Virus record (IMG/VR): IMGVR_UViG_3300023442_000016
Span: 1-29,538 of that record
Source of the DNA: a virus
DNA length: 29,538 nucleotides
Reading direction: 5' to 3' (one strand)
Shown: positions 7,301 to 14,165 of the stretch, in pieces
Layout of the letters: every line of letters begins with the position of its first letter
Position numbering within the stretch: the stretch's first letter is position 1
Position numbers and translations under genes: made by a program
Notes under the pieces: model-generated
Databases searched by the model: none
Told to the model about the DNA's origin: nothing
Seen by the model: only the letters and a program-made list of their open reading frames with translations

Positions 7301-8901
7301 CTTGGCGTGCCACAGTTACTACTATCTATTTCATTCCATTTATTTGTGTCTAAAGTCGTCCCGTCAAAATCATCAAAAATATCAAATGTATCATTACCAT
7401 TACTCTCACTACTCACAACCGTAGTATTTCCATAATAAACATAAACAGTTTCCGTTCCGCTTGCCGTAATACTCGGCACTTTTACCCAGACATAAGCCCA
7501 ACTGCTATCTACTTTGCTTTCAATCCAGTAAGGAATTTCTGTTTCCGTAGCATCAGTTGAATTATACCAAGTAAATCTCAAGTCTGAAAAATCGCTGACC
7601 ATGTCAGCATCGTAAGTTATATTTATTGGAACTTGATAATCCGTCAGTGTGTTTCCTGAATTTTCAGTTATAGTAATCGGTTTCCTGTAACTCCAACTGC
7701 TGTTCCACCAAGCCATTCTGTAAAGCGTTCTACCTGCTAATTTAGCGGTTACATCGGACGCCACGAACCCGAGTTTCGGCTTCCTGATACCGACCAAATC
7801 GGCGTAGTACCACTCGCCTGACTCTATCCTCACCCCTTTTCTAAATGGCATCCACACCTTTTCCCTGATTACTTTGGTCCTGTTTTCAACTCTTTCAGTC
7901 CATGTATAGTTGTATTCTTCTATTTTTTCTTCGCCTGTAACATTGTCTATTATAGTTCTATTGATTATCTTCCATCTTTCTACATCTACATAGTTAGGAA
8001 CTTCTTTTTCAACTTCTTTTAGAATATCTACCCTTAACTCTTTCCATTCGTCCTTTCCTATCATCTTCTGTATGAAAACAGGTATGTTCTTATAAGGAGT
8101 GTAGTTCCTATTAATCCTGAACCTGAAAGGAACGTGGCATTCCGAAAGACACGAGGGAGTGTATCTTATCCCTTCTACTTCATCCACTTGCTCGTAGTCT
8201 ATTATGTAATAGCCAACTTTTATTGTTGGGTCTATTTCCTGATACCCTTTACTGCTCTTGAATGTCAGTACAACCTTGCCATTATTGTACATATATCCTG
8301 TCGAGAACTTATCGGAAGCGTCTTCCCAGCTTATCTGAAGTTTCTGCAGGTCGAGCTTCGTGTAGTTGCGTAAGCTCTTTCTCTGGTTGTAGAAATCCGT
8401 TTCGTGTATGAACCTGAGATTGAATTTCGTCGAGTTATCGGCTGGATACCACCTGATACTCTCTTTATTGGTATCCGGATAGATTTCGACTGTTCTAACC
8501 AGTCTGCCAACATATTTTCTGTGCAAGGAGTCGTTGTAATAGTCTGAAGTCATAGTTACCCACGCCTTCTCCTTAGTGTAGCTCAGCTGGGTCGGATAAC
8601 TCGTTTTATATCTAATCAGGTGAGCTCCGTGATACACACGCCAATACGATTTGTCTACCAAGTCCGAACCGCAGTAGCTCTTCACCACGCTTTTGCCGTA
8701 AGACCACCTGTAAAACTCGCAGAACTCATCGTAGCTCCTCCCAAGAAGCTCGACTTTATCGGAAATATTGGTCAGCAGTATCAGGTCGTAATCAGGATGC
8801 TCGGTCAGCAGATATCTATACTGCCACATGTAAAGCCTATCGACACCTATCAGAGAAAGTATCAGCAGAGTTCCTATCGCAAATATTACCTTGTATTTCA
8901 T
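4333..8901 (-). CDS. Giant surface/adhesin-like protein with DUF2341 and LamG-like domains, 1522 aa
   Basis: Domain order: a signal peptide or signal anchor (MKYK then hydrophobic 5-20); a 370-residue region I cannot assign; a DUF2341-type module at about 397-490 (begins WWNSSWSYRKPITI, with YWIES and VYVYYGN); a LamG/concanavalin-like module at about 507-708 (IFDDFDGTTLDTNKW); a second LamG-like part near 930-1110 (FRVYDDFS...RWDSS); then beta-rich repeats with paired cysteines to the end. N-x-S/T sequons are dense throughout, fitting archaeal surface glycosylation. It overlaps the previous gene as ATGA and sits between tail-tip and hub genes, where receptor-binding proteins occur. It should display sugar-binding domains for host attachment. 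A host-derived surface protein is the alternative. The segment encoding the DUF2341-LamG part is more A+T-rich than its flanks, hinting at module exchange. Confidence 0.75.
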   Translation of the reverse strand: MKYKVIFAIGTLLILSLIGVDRLYMWQYRYLLTEHPDYDLILLTNISDKVELLGRSYDEFCEFYRWSYGKSVVKSYCGSDLVDKSYWRVYHGAHLIRYKTSYPTQLSYTKEKAWVTMTSDYYNDSLHRKYVGRLVRTVEIYPDTNKESIRWYPADNSTKFNLRFIHETDFYNQRKSLRNYTKLDLQKLQISWEDASDKFSTGYMYNNGKVVLTFKSSKGYQEIDPTIKVGYYIIDYEQVDEVEGIRYTPSCLSECHVPFRFRINRNYTPYKNIPVFIQKMIGKDEWKELRVDILKEVEKEVPNYVDVERWKIINRTIIDNVTGEEKIEEYNYTWTERVENRTKVIREKVWMPFRKGVRIESGEWYYADLVGIRKPKLGFVASDVTAKLAGRTLYRMAWWNSSWSYRKPITITENSGNTLTDYQVPINITYDADMVSDFSDLRFTWYNSTDATETEIPYWIESKVDSSWAYVWVKVPSITASGTETVYVYYGNTTVVSSESNGNDTFDIFDDFDGTTLDTNKWNEIDSSNCGTPRVEDSYLHIDVLSSIQNQFYISSKIKVSKPSWGGLRIYVNGLKLGEETSNIWTVASISFTDTQGTGAGGSEALGFMKRPNDAHWSELTATSGTWYESSSWVETSNFPSNYIIEFLNNNNLYRNNSNIATVTQVPSSTDYYIEIQQQCYNIGTDKTYLDTIWVTKYTSPEPTYSIGAEETANQPPSNLYLNGLEIDRKYEYNTKANITVVGTTGSTYCIGTDAYGEENISCGASPFEYNYTVAPYWEKNFSFNGESPIQYNETDKNFTNGQYLTLSLMRGRNLTNAKINVTGYSVVDWFVDALNDGIPDVVGIGNLSGNLLTVDKFSNGLSSESMVFTSQSSKIRYINTSVFDFDSSTMHNFTLKIWGKPANPEYYSFEDGFGSSEYISSGNATYPFRVYDDFSMGEVSGRWDSSYSNWNSYEVDSVNRWIQMSGSKSMVNDYCDNSGVSSNSGNGKFWFKDINMIDNQQWKVKLYLYVSAGASGVSCTGYGSATAHAGIYDITTGSYTQMTPTYSVWCAAAYGNSCGRSDSDTSIWTFNLTGNTMKSYDDGVYYASTTINPSHKYAIAVYTAATGQIDDNTNTGNNCYCSGGGSATGRIYEINTSGVNPVYTGAMNNFTNAEIVSTVLHEFGGQVVSAYFNASYYTPDETKANITWYLSPNGVDWEEVIPDTTHTFTNYGTNISWKASMITDGTELYIDSVKIIVSNGTSSNVSIDICNDGTYEYVNTTAVSPENSPFDVSIPSSSILNCITSIGCNDDTTCLVPVKFVAGSQGRMNYTDVNLSITLRDIDLTRTNRSLINDYLANNDLINISFGMSSGTLEVKDLAFTYPKDYNLTVTAFPIGDKTLNITKTIMVRYSKFNLTYPTSFTEVGGWDIRTNNDTNVPPYGQSDTTPIWNITADSTITDPFKIGIKLNEEPDSCINLKVNNISYPGNATNLTTSFSFVVSNVQPSQSVGIWWWLDLNNCPYGLYIPNYTLRTYCNECVVYE

Positions 8902-9215
8902 GAGCCAACCGCCCTCTCTATGTTCTCTATCCTCGCTTTTATATCCTCAAAATACGGGTTGATGTTCTGCGTCACATACTTAGCTTCGATTTTCCAAACA
9001 CCCTTTTTCTCGTCAATATACCCTAAAATATATAATACAGCGATGAGTATTAAAGTTAACGGGAACGCCCACACTATTGGTATGTTAAGTATCTTGAGCG
9101 ATACGACGATGCCGACAATGTATTTCAGGTCGCCTACCCAACTCATTCCTCTTCTGTATCTAATCCTGAACTTCATAATTTTTTCGACCAAACGCTTGCC
9201 GCACATGTCAATCAC
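8898..9215 (-). CDS. Small membrane protein, 105 aa
   Basis: GTG 9215 overlaps the stop of the previous gene (GTGA) and its own stop overlaps the ATG of the giant protein gene (ATGA). The N-terminus is basic (KFRIRYRRG). One long or two short membrane segments span about residues 31-66 (YIVGIVVSLKIL, FPLTLILIAVLYILGYI), and the C-terminus is a soluble helix (FEDIKARIENIERAV). Tight coupling to the surface protein suggests a joint role, for example membrane insertion or tail-tip contact with the cell membrane. No family is recognised. Confidence 0.6.
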   Translation of the reverse strand: MIDMCGKRLVEKIMKFRIRYRRGMSWVGDLKYIVGIVVSLKILNIPIVWAFPLTLILIAVLYILGYIDEKKGVWKIEAKYVTQNINPYFEDIKARIENIERAVGS

Positions 9216-9679
9216 GTTATCGATTGACCCCTCATAAGCATAATAACGACCTTGAGTCTTAAATTCTCTATCTGCTGTGCAACATCCGGAGTTTCGCGTA
9301 TCATAAGTTTCTTAAAGTAGCAGTCGGTATGAATTACCTGAACGGAATTGTTGTTGTATACGAGAGTCACGGGCTGTCCCATTATGCTGCCTGTCTGAGT
9401 AAGGGTTGCGAGCGTCTTCAGGTTGTCTCTTTTCGTGAGTGCTGTGTCAGTCGGGCTGTCATACGTCAGCTCCCCGTTTATCGTGTAAGTCTCTTCGGGT
9501 CTGTTCAGGTCGACCATCAACGAAGTTCCCTCGCCGGGCTTAATCAGCTTGAGCTCCTTGTCTATGTTGTTCTCGATGCTGCCGCTAACCCTTATTTTAA
9601 CCGTGATTCCTCCCGTTATCGTGTTACCGACAACATCGCCGCTCGTGATGTAAACATATCCTTCCTTTATCTCGACCAT
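9212..9679 (-). CDS. Tail-tip protein, possible distal tail protein, 155 aa
   Basis: The protein is beta-rich without membrane segments. Features include VYITSGDVVGNTITGGITVKI at the N-terminus (first 30 residues) and a conserved-looking core (YTINGELTYDS, LATLTQTGSIMGQPVTLVYN). It lies directly after the tape measure and upstream of the surface and hub genes. In siphovirus tail modules this slot usually holds the distal tail protein that links tube and hub. The size is at the small end for that family, so a baseplate-wedge-like or LysM-type tail protein is an alternative. Its stop overlaps the next start by 4 nt. Confidence 0.5.
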   Translation of the reverse strand: MVEIKEGYVYITSGDVVGNTITGGITVKIRVSGSIENNIDKELKLIKPGEGTSLMVDLNRPEETYTINGELTYDSPTDTALTKRDNLKTLATLTQTGSIMGQPVTLVYNNNSVQVIHTDCYFKKLMIRETPDVAQQIENLRLKVVIMLMRGQSIT

Positions 9680-9685
9680 GTGTTA

Positions 9686-11140
9686 TCACCTCTGAATCTG
9701 GCTTTCAACCGACTTGACGACTTCGTCTCCTATTCTTTTTGCGAGCTCGTCGATGTCTATGTCGCTTGCCACCTTAGCTTCGACATTAATGTAATTGTTT
9801 ATGGTATTTCCTAATGCTGGCGGAGTTTCCTTGAATCCTACAATAGTGTCTCTCGGACTTATTGATACAGGCGGATGCCCGGGTCTGTATATAAAGTCGC
9901 CAAAACTGGTCCCTATAATCCCGCCCACAAGTCCAGCAGCACCGCCAAGTATTCCGCCGACAGCTGTTCCCAAACCAGGAACTACAGAGCCTATAGCCGC
10001 ACCAATGGCAGCACCAGCACCGACGCCAGCAAGAATCCCGCCAAGCTTACCGCCAATCATAACCCCGCTTATAACAAGGGTTATGGGTATCGCATAAGGA
10101 GTTGGTAAAGCTGCAGCAGCTATTATACCAAGCGGCAGCAATGCTTTTTTTATTTCTTCACCAACCCCTTCCCCTCGCATAGCAGACATAAACAATACGG
10201 CAGCAGATACCCCGACAAGGTAACTCTTTTCCTTACCAATACCAGCTGCACTGGTTATTAATGCAGCACCAACCGCAGCTTGCAAAGCAACGACAATATC
10301 GTCAACAAGCGTTCCCGTAGCTGAAGCCCCGCTGAATTCGACCATCGCATTGAATACGAGATAGCCTCCAATAATGCCTTTGAACGCCCTCCCAACAACC
10401 GAGAGTGCAGAACTTATTTTATCGCTCAGCCCTTCTGACGCCTTAACACCCGTTATCTCAAGCATACCCTTAACAGTTTTTACAGTCTCTACCGCACCGG
10501 CAGCGGAAACAGCAAGTGCAGCAGCCTGAAACGCGGACTTGAACTTCTCTAAACCTGGTATTGTCTCGAGCAAAGGCACGATACCCTCGTTTAGAAGAAC
10601 ACCAACAGCAACTGCAGCAGGACCAGCTGCACCTGGGAACGCCATTGCTAATCCGCTAAGGCCCAGAATAATACTGCCAAATGTTTGCATCAGGATTCCG
10701 CCTATTTGACCGAATAGCATAAGTTGACCGATGGTTTCCTTCGTAGCAGGCGGCAACTCGAGTATACCTCTAATAGCACCATAGATAGAATCAGTAAACG
10801 GCAGTAACCCCTGTAGTGCTATCAGGTTTAGCGATGTTCGGAACAGCTCGCCTATACCCAACCACTCGATAGCACCTCCTGTCATATACCCAAAAGTTCT
10901 TGTTATCGCCATTCCAAAGAACATCACAGAGAGCATTTCCATTCTAAAAGCTCTCATATTTAGAATCTGACGCCTCTGAACAGTTACCCATTTGTCACCA
11001 ACCCGCCTCTGAATTTCTATTGTCTTGTTATACCCTGTCAGTGTACGTTCCACTTTCTGAACCTGCCGCATAACAGGTTCAAGTTTGTCGGTTGCTTTAT
11101 CTTTCGCCTCAAGTATTATTTCGACAATCCCTCCTATCAT
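9686..11140 (-). CDS. Tail tape measure protein, 484 aa
   Basis: The N-terminal helix (LEAKDKATDKLEPVM) and the C-terminal signature (GDFIYRPGHPPVSISP then DTIVGFKE, about residues 415-440, followed by INNYINVEAKV) are typical tape measure features. Between them are long Ala/Gly-rich hydrophobic helices (about 65-415) that line the tail tube and may cross the host membrane at ejection. It lies right after the paired chaperone genes, the classic order. ATG 11140 follows GGTG. By the usual relation of about 0.15 nm per residue, 484 residues predict a tail near 70 nm, short for a siphovirus. Confidence 0.88.
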   Translation of the reverse strand: MIGGIVEIILEAKDKATDKLEPVMRQVQKVERTLTGYNKTIEIQRRVGDKWVTVQRRQILNMRAFRMEMLSVMFFGMAITRTFGYMTGGAIEWLGIGELFRTSLNLIALQGLLPFTDSIYGAIRGILELPPATKETIGQLMLFGQIGGILMQTFGSIILGLSGLAMAFPGAAGPAAVAVGVLLNEGIVPLLETIPGLEKFKSAFQAAALAVSAAGAVETVKTVKGMLEITGVKASEGLSDKISSALSVVGRAFKGIIGGYLVFNAMVEFSGASATGTLVDDIVVALQAAVGAALITSAAGIGKEKSYLVGVSAAVLFMSAMRGEGVGEEIKKALLPLGIIAAAALPTPYAIPITLVISGVMIGGKLGGILAGVGAGAAIGAAIGSVVPGLGTAVGGILGGAAGLVGGIIGTSFGDFIYRPGHPPVSISPRDTIVGFKETPPALGNTINNYINVEAKVASDIDIDELAKRIGDEVVKSVESQIQR

Positions 11141-11188
11141 CGCCCAGCACCGATTAACTCTTCCATCTTTTTATCACATTCCAGATTT

Positions 11189-11431
11189 TTACCTTCCTAT
11201 ATAATGTATTCTTCCACCTGCATGTCTGTTCATCTCTTCGTAAATTTTAGCCAGTTGTCTTGATACCTGCCTGAATTTCCAGACTTCCATATTCATAACG
11301 TATTCAACAGTCCATCCAAACTCCCTGCAAACTATCACAACTTCCATCGCCATAGCATCCGATATGCTGTCGAAGTCAGCCTGCTGTGCCAATCTACGCC
11401 TCAACATCTCTATCTTTTCTTCCTTGGTCAT
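11189..11431 (-). CDS. Tail assembly chaperone, T part reached by frameshift, 80 aa
   Basis: This frame overlaps the end of the previous gene by 4 nt in the -1 frame and lies just before the tape measure. It has a helical, basic-acidic sequence (EEKIEMLRRRLAQQ, FGWTVEYVMNMEVWKFRQVSRQ). The WTVEYVMNMEVWKF stretch resembles the conserved core of lambda gpT-type chaperone domains. It has an ATG at 11431 but no good ribosome-binding site there. The frame stays open back to the A-run in the upstream gene, so expression as a C-terminal extension of about 194 residues total is the likelier mode. It should bind the tape measure during tail assembly. Confidence 0.7.
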   Translation of the reverse strand: MTKEEKIEMLRRRLAQQADFDSISDAMAMEVVIVCREFGWTVEYVMNMEVWKFRQVSRQLAKIYEEMNRHAGGRIHYIGR

Positions 11432-11772
11432 CGGCTTGCTTCTTTTTTTTCCTCTTCCAGATACTTCCTCTTGGCTTCCTCAAGCTGCTCCTTTGTAAGT
11501 TCCGGATTGCACAGCAGCAATGTCTGTTCAAACAGAGGCAGGAAGTTATAGGCTACGATAGCATCTACATCGTCCTCCGTCATCTGCGGATTGGCTCTCT
11601 TAATCATAGACTTCATTACATCTGTTATCCTGTCCGCATCCTCGGCTGTCATCGACCTCCTCATACAGAGGTTTATCCTGCCAGCTTCCTTTGCCAAGAG
11701 CCTGACCTTTATCTCTTTATCGCCAACCTTAACAGTTCGGAACTTGTCCACCAAGTCGTCATATTCACCCAT
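11428..11772 (-). CDS. Tail assembly chaperone, G part, 114 aa
   Basis: ATG 11772 is chosen because GGAGGCGAG lies about 8 nt upstream; a TTG at 11787 is in the ribosome-binding site itself. The product starts MGEYDDLVDKF, has a beta segment (VKVGDKEIKVRLLAKEAG) and then helices (AEDADRITDVMKSMIKRA) ending in a charged tail (EEEKKEASR). It overlaps the upstream gene by 8 nt. By size, place and the frameshift site near its end it matches the gpG-type chaperone that coats the tape measure and recruits tube subunits. Sequence similarity to known families is not evident by eye. Confidence 0.7.
   Translation of the reverse strand: MGEYDDLVDKFRTVKVGDKEIKVRLLAKEAGRINLCMRRSMTAEDADRITDVMKSMIKRANPQMTEDDVDAIVAYNFLPLFEQTLLLCNPELTKEQLEEAKRKYLEEEKKEASR
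11443..11449 (-). promoter_or_regulatory. -1 programmed frameshift site, A_AAA_AAA
   Basis: In the G-type chaperone frame the codons read GAG GAA AAA AAA GAA. The heptamer A AAA AAA is a canonical X_XXY_YYZ slippery site. A one-base backward slip continues as AGA AGC AAG CCG ATG straight into the downstream frame with no stop between. The 0 frame ends 15 nt after the A-run (GAA GCA AGC CGA then TGA). This matches the G/GT frameshift conserved in tailed phages. Confidence 0.75.
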
Positions 11773-12076
11773 TAATCTCGCCTCCAATCACTTTTATCGT
11801 CTCATCTTTATCGCTTGATTGCTCCTTTTGTTCTTGCTCCTCTTCGGGCTCTTCGCCTTCATCTGGAGCTATATTTACCTGCGAGAGGAACTTTGCCAAC
11901 GCCTCGAACTGCCTTGCAAGCATATGGTCGAACCACATCTTCATCCATCTACAGTTGTTAAACCGTGCCTTGCAGTCCTGCTCCCACTCCTTGAAGAGCT
12001 GGAACGGGAACGAACTGCAGGTCACGGTAAGCGTTATATTGCCATCGCTACTCTGCTTCTTCTTCTCGTCAGCCAA
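11765..12076 (-). CDS. Hypothetical tail-module protein, 103 aa
   Basis: The frame starts at TTG 12076 after GGTGAT. The N-terminal part has a strand-like segment (NITLTVTCSSFPFQLF) and an aromatic helix with cysteines (EWEQDCKARFNNCRWMKMWF). The C-terminal third is extremely acidic and glutamine-rich (about residues 72-95), probably disordered. It sits between the tail tube gene and the chaperone pair. An acidic flexible tail fits an assembly factor, but no family is recognised. Confidence 0.6.
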   Translation of the reverse strand: MADEKKKQSSDGNITLTVTCSSFPFQLFKEWEQDCKARFNNCRWMKMWFDHMLARQFEALAKFLSQVNIAPDEGEEPEEEQEQKEQSSDKDETIKVIGGEING

Positions 12077-12089
12077 CTAATCACCATTT

Positions 12090-12626
12090 TTAGTCGTAAT
12101 ACTCCATGTAAAAGTCTCTTGGCAGGCAAGTTGCTTCAAAATCCTGTTCTACATGCCCATCGCCTGCCGACTTCGCATCACCAAGTTTTAATACAGCATT
12201 GTCCATAGCAAACGCTACTGCGTCAGGACCATCTTTCAGTATTACCAAAATCGCCACATCCTGCTCGGACCCGTCGCCTATCTGATACCTCGTAGCGGCA
12301 ACAGGCGAGGATATTGCGGTAGATGACGAGAACAGCTTAGCCTCCAGAACTTCATCTGCATCTAATACGAGCGTTCCAGTAACTTTACCGACGCCCACAG
12401 GCTTTTTCTCTAACTCAGCATTCTGGAAGTTGTTTGCGTCAACGCCTATCAAATCAACCTTGTCAACGGTAATCTCCGGTGGCGTTATTGTTATGTTTTT
12501 TGCATTGCTAACCGTAAGTGCGGTTGCTCCGAAAAAGCTTTCGAGTGTTTGACTCGAATCTATACTAACATTAGATGCTGTATCAAGCTTTATTGTTCCG
12601 TGTCTTGCTCTCCATATCTTCGTCAC
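12090..12626 (-). CDS. Major tail tube protein, 178 aa
   Basis: The start is GTG 12626, 5 nt after GGTGAT. The sequence is beta-rich with strong strands (ALTVSNAKNITITPPEITVDKVDLIG, split here as residues about 36-61) and a second half with VTGTLVLDADEVLEAKLF and QDVAILVILKDG. The order ITPPEITVDKVDLIG followed by NFQNAELEKKPVGVGKVTGTL is typical of tail tube folds, where VDLIG and the KVTGTL strand pair in the hexamer ring. It lies between connector/terminator genes and the chaperone-tape measure block. No sheath gene accompanies it, indicating a non-contractile tail. Confidence 0.78.
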   Translation of the reverse strand: MTKIWRARHGTIKLDTASNVSIDSSQTLESFFGATALTVSNAKNITITPPEITVDKVDLIGVDANNFQNAELEKKPVGVGKVTGTLVLDADEVLEAKLFSSSTAISSPVAATRYQIGDGSEQDVAILVILKDGPDAVAFAMDNAVLKLGDAKSAGDGHVEQDFEATCLPRDFYMEYYD

Positions 12627-12816
12627 TATTAATCACCTTCCTTTTTGGTTTTTTGTCGGGTGCAACCACTTCAACCGCTTCGAACTTATTCGTAGGTATC
12701 TTCCCAAGGTCGACAACATCGATAGCAATTTCGTCGCCAACATGATACACAACGCCTTTATACCTGAATGTCGGATGGTCTGAATCTCCTTTATATATCA
12801 TGTGAATTACAGCCAT
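12583..12816 (-). CDS. Small structural-module protein, 77 aa
   Basis: ATG 12816 follows GGTGAT. The N-terminal two thirds read as a small beta barrel (MIYKGDSDHPTFRYKGVVYHVG at residues 6-27, then EIAIDVVDLGKI), and the C-terminus is basic and acidic by turns (PDKKPKRKVINSDEDME). It overlaps the tail tube gene by 44 nt in another frame, so the two are probably coupled. Similar short beta proteins occur beside tail tube genes in tailed viruses, but the role is unknown. Confidence 0.6.
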   Translation of the reverse strand: MAVIHMIYKGDSDHPTFRYKGVVYHVGDEIAIDVVDLGKIPTNKFEAVEVVAPDKKPKRKVINSDEDMESKTRNNKA

Positions 12817-12830
12817 TTATTTATCACCTC

Positions 12831-13220
12831 TTACGCCATCTCCCGCCCTTTATCATCGTAGTCATCCTTATATTTCCCAAGCAGGAGCAGTTTGCACCAT
12901 CTTCCAGGTCTGCTGAACCTGTCCTCGTGTGCCTCGTATTTATCGAGGTCTATTAGCTCGAGTTTTGGATAAAACTTGAGCAGCAGCTTGAGCCACTTAC
13001 TCGTGTTTACGAACTCTTCGTCTGACAGGAACGGTTTCAGGTCCGATATGAATTCGTCGACTATCTCCTCCTTCATGCTGATGTCGTAAATCCTGATTTC
13101 ACGAACTATCGGAAACTGCGTTCCTCCATTTGGCAGTCTGTGATTAAGGCTTCGCAGATAGTTAGCCCACTCGTCGTCCTGCCTTGCCCTCGTTTGGACA
13201 ACCATAATCAAGTGAACCAT
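12831..13220 (-). CDS. Hypothetical neck/tail-module protein, 129 aa
   Basis: ATG 13220 directly abuts the stop of the previous gene, and GAGGT sits just before it. The protein is mixed alpha/beta and rich in Leu and Lys (YPKLELIDLDKYEAHEDRF, WCKLLLLGKYKDDYDDKG) with no membrane segment. It lies between the HK97 gp10-like gene and the tail tube gene, a zone that usually holds tail completion proteins. I see no motif that names the family. Confidence 0.6.
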   Translation of the reverse strand: MVHLIMVVQTRARQDDEWANYLRSLNHRLPNGGTQFPIVREIRIYDISMKEEIVDEFISDLKPFLSDEEFVNTSKWLKLLLKFYPKLELIDLDKYEAHEDRFSRPGRWCKLLLLGKYKDDYDDKGREMA

Positions 13221-13685
13221 TTACCTCAACTCCCTGCCAATTATTGGTGCGATTATGTTCTTCATGTTTTTTCTCGCCGCCTCGACGGCTGGTCTCATAA
13301 ACGGCTTGTAGGTTCTCACGATTGCGTATCCTTTCCTCCTCGGTATCGCTCCCGGCTTCCTGATTACAGCTCCTCTGGTTCTCCTTTTATACATCACGAG
13401 CTTTATCGGAACGAGCTTCGGAAGACCGACGCCAAGCTCCATCGCAGCTGCATATGGAACATCAGCGACAACATCGACTCGGTTGTACTTCCTTCTCACG
13501 AGCCGTATAGACTGCCTGAGCCTGCCAGTCTTGACAGGAGCTCTGAGCTTTGCCGACTTCTGTATCCACCTTCCGACAGCGTCTGTCATTCTTGCTGACG
13601 TTCTTCCTCTCAAACCAGTTGTCAGCTTCCTGAGTCTCCAATAAAGCCTGTCTTCGCCTTCCATCTTTAGCGTTATGTGTATCAT
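13221..13685 (-). CDS. HK97 gp10-like neck/tail completion protein, 154 aa
   Basis: The pattern KSAKLRAPVKTGRLRQSI (about residues 43-60), then YAAAMELGVG (about 77-86) and finally PFMRPAVEAARK near the C-terminus is the signature of the HK97 gp10-like family. The protein is strongly basic. Members of this family act at the head-tail junction or in tail completion. Its ATG overlaps the stop of the tail terminator gene (ATGA). The order connector, closure protein, terminator, gp10-like is slightly permuted from HK97, where gp10 usually precedes the terminator-type protein, but the set is complete. Confidence 0.82.
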   Translation of the reverse strand: MIHITLKMEGEDRLYWRLRKLTTGLRGRTSARMTDAVGRWIQKSAKLRAPVKTGRLRQSIRLVRRKYNRVDVVADVPYAAAMELGVGLPKLVPIKLVMYKRRTRGAVIRKPGAIPRRKGYAIVRTYKPFMRPAVEAARKNMKNIIAPIIGRELR

Positions 13686-14134
13686 ACCGCATCAAACTCG
13701 AATTCGTATACCAGCGACCTGTGGTGAATCTTGATTGCTTCACGCTCTATTGCTTCATACGACGAAGATGCGAGTCTCATGTTGTTAAGCTTGTTTGAAA
13801 ACAGCGTTGAGCTGTTGGAGTCCATCGCGTTAACTATGCTGTCGCATATCGTGTCGAGTTCGCTGGACTTAGTCGAGTAAACATCAATCGCTATCGACAG
13901 CACTATCGTCTTAGCGTTGTAGCTCATCGTGAGTATATCGAAGCCAGAACTCGTGACATTTTCTATAACTATCAGAGGGTACGCGTCGGAGTTATCAATC
14001 TTGCTGTATGGAAATCCAGCATAAATCCACTTAGTTCCTCTCGACGCTGGGTCGGTTACATTGGCATTTATCAAGTCAAATACGTTCTGCCAAGTGTTGC
14101 TGAATAAAGCTGCCAGTGTCACGGCGTCAGCCAT
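13682..14134 (-). CDS. Tail terminator-like protein (gpU/HK97-type), 150 aa
   Basis: ATG 14134 follows GGTGG. The core reads AYPLIVIENVTSS then ILTMSYNAKTIVLSIAIDVYS (about residues 50-88), a beta hairpin pair typical of tail terminator proteins, followed by a helix (LDTICDSIVNAMDSN) and a final strand (RSLVYEFEFDAV). These proteins form a hexameric ring that stops tube growth and joins the tail to the head. Position in the neck block agrees. Assignment is by pattern and place. Confidence 0.65.
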   Translation of the reverse strand: MADAVTLAALFSNTWQNVFDLINANVTDPASRGTKWIYAGFPYSKIDNSDAYPLIVIENVTSSGFDILTMSYNAKTIVLSIAIDVYSTKSSELDTICDSIVNAMDSNSSTLFSNKLNNMRLASSSYEAIEREAIKIHHRSLVYEFEFDAV

Positions 14135-14147
14135 TCAAAACCACCAT

Positions 14148-14163
14148 CGGTGCGTCAGCACCG
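14148..14163 (-). other. Small hairpin before the tail terminator gene
   Basis: CGGTGC-GTCA-GCACCG forms a perfect 6-bp stem with a 4-nt loop in the 31-nt gap between two neck genes, about 5 nt before the GGTGG ribosome-binding site on the minus strand. No T-run follows, so it is not a clear terminator. It might be a message-processing or translation-tuning element. Confidence 0.3.
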
Positions 14164-14165
14164 TC

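Noticed and set aside
12090-12626. Contractile tail sheath
   Set aside because: Only one tube-like protein exists between neck and chaperone genes and no 350-500 residue sheath gene is present, so the tail is taken as non-contractile.
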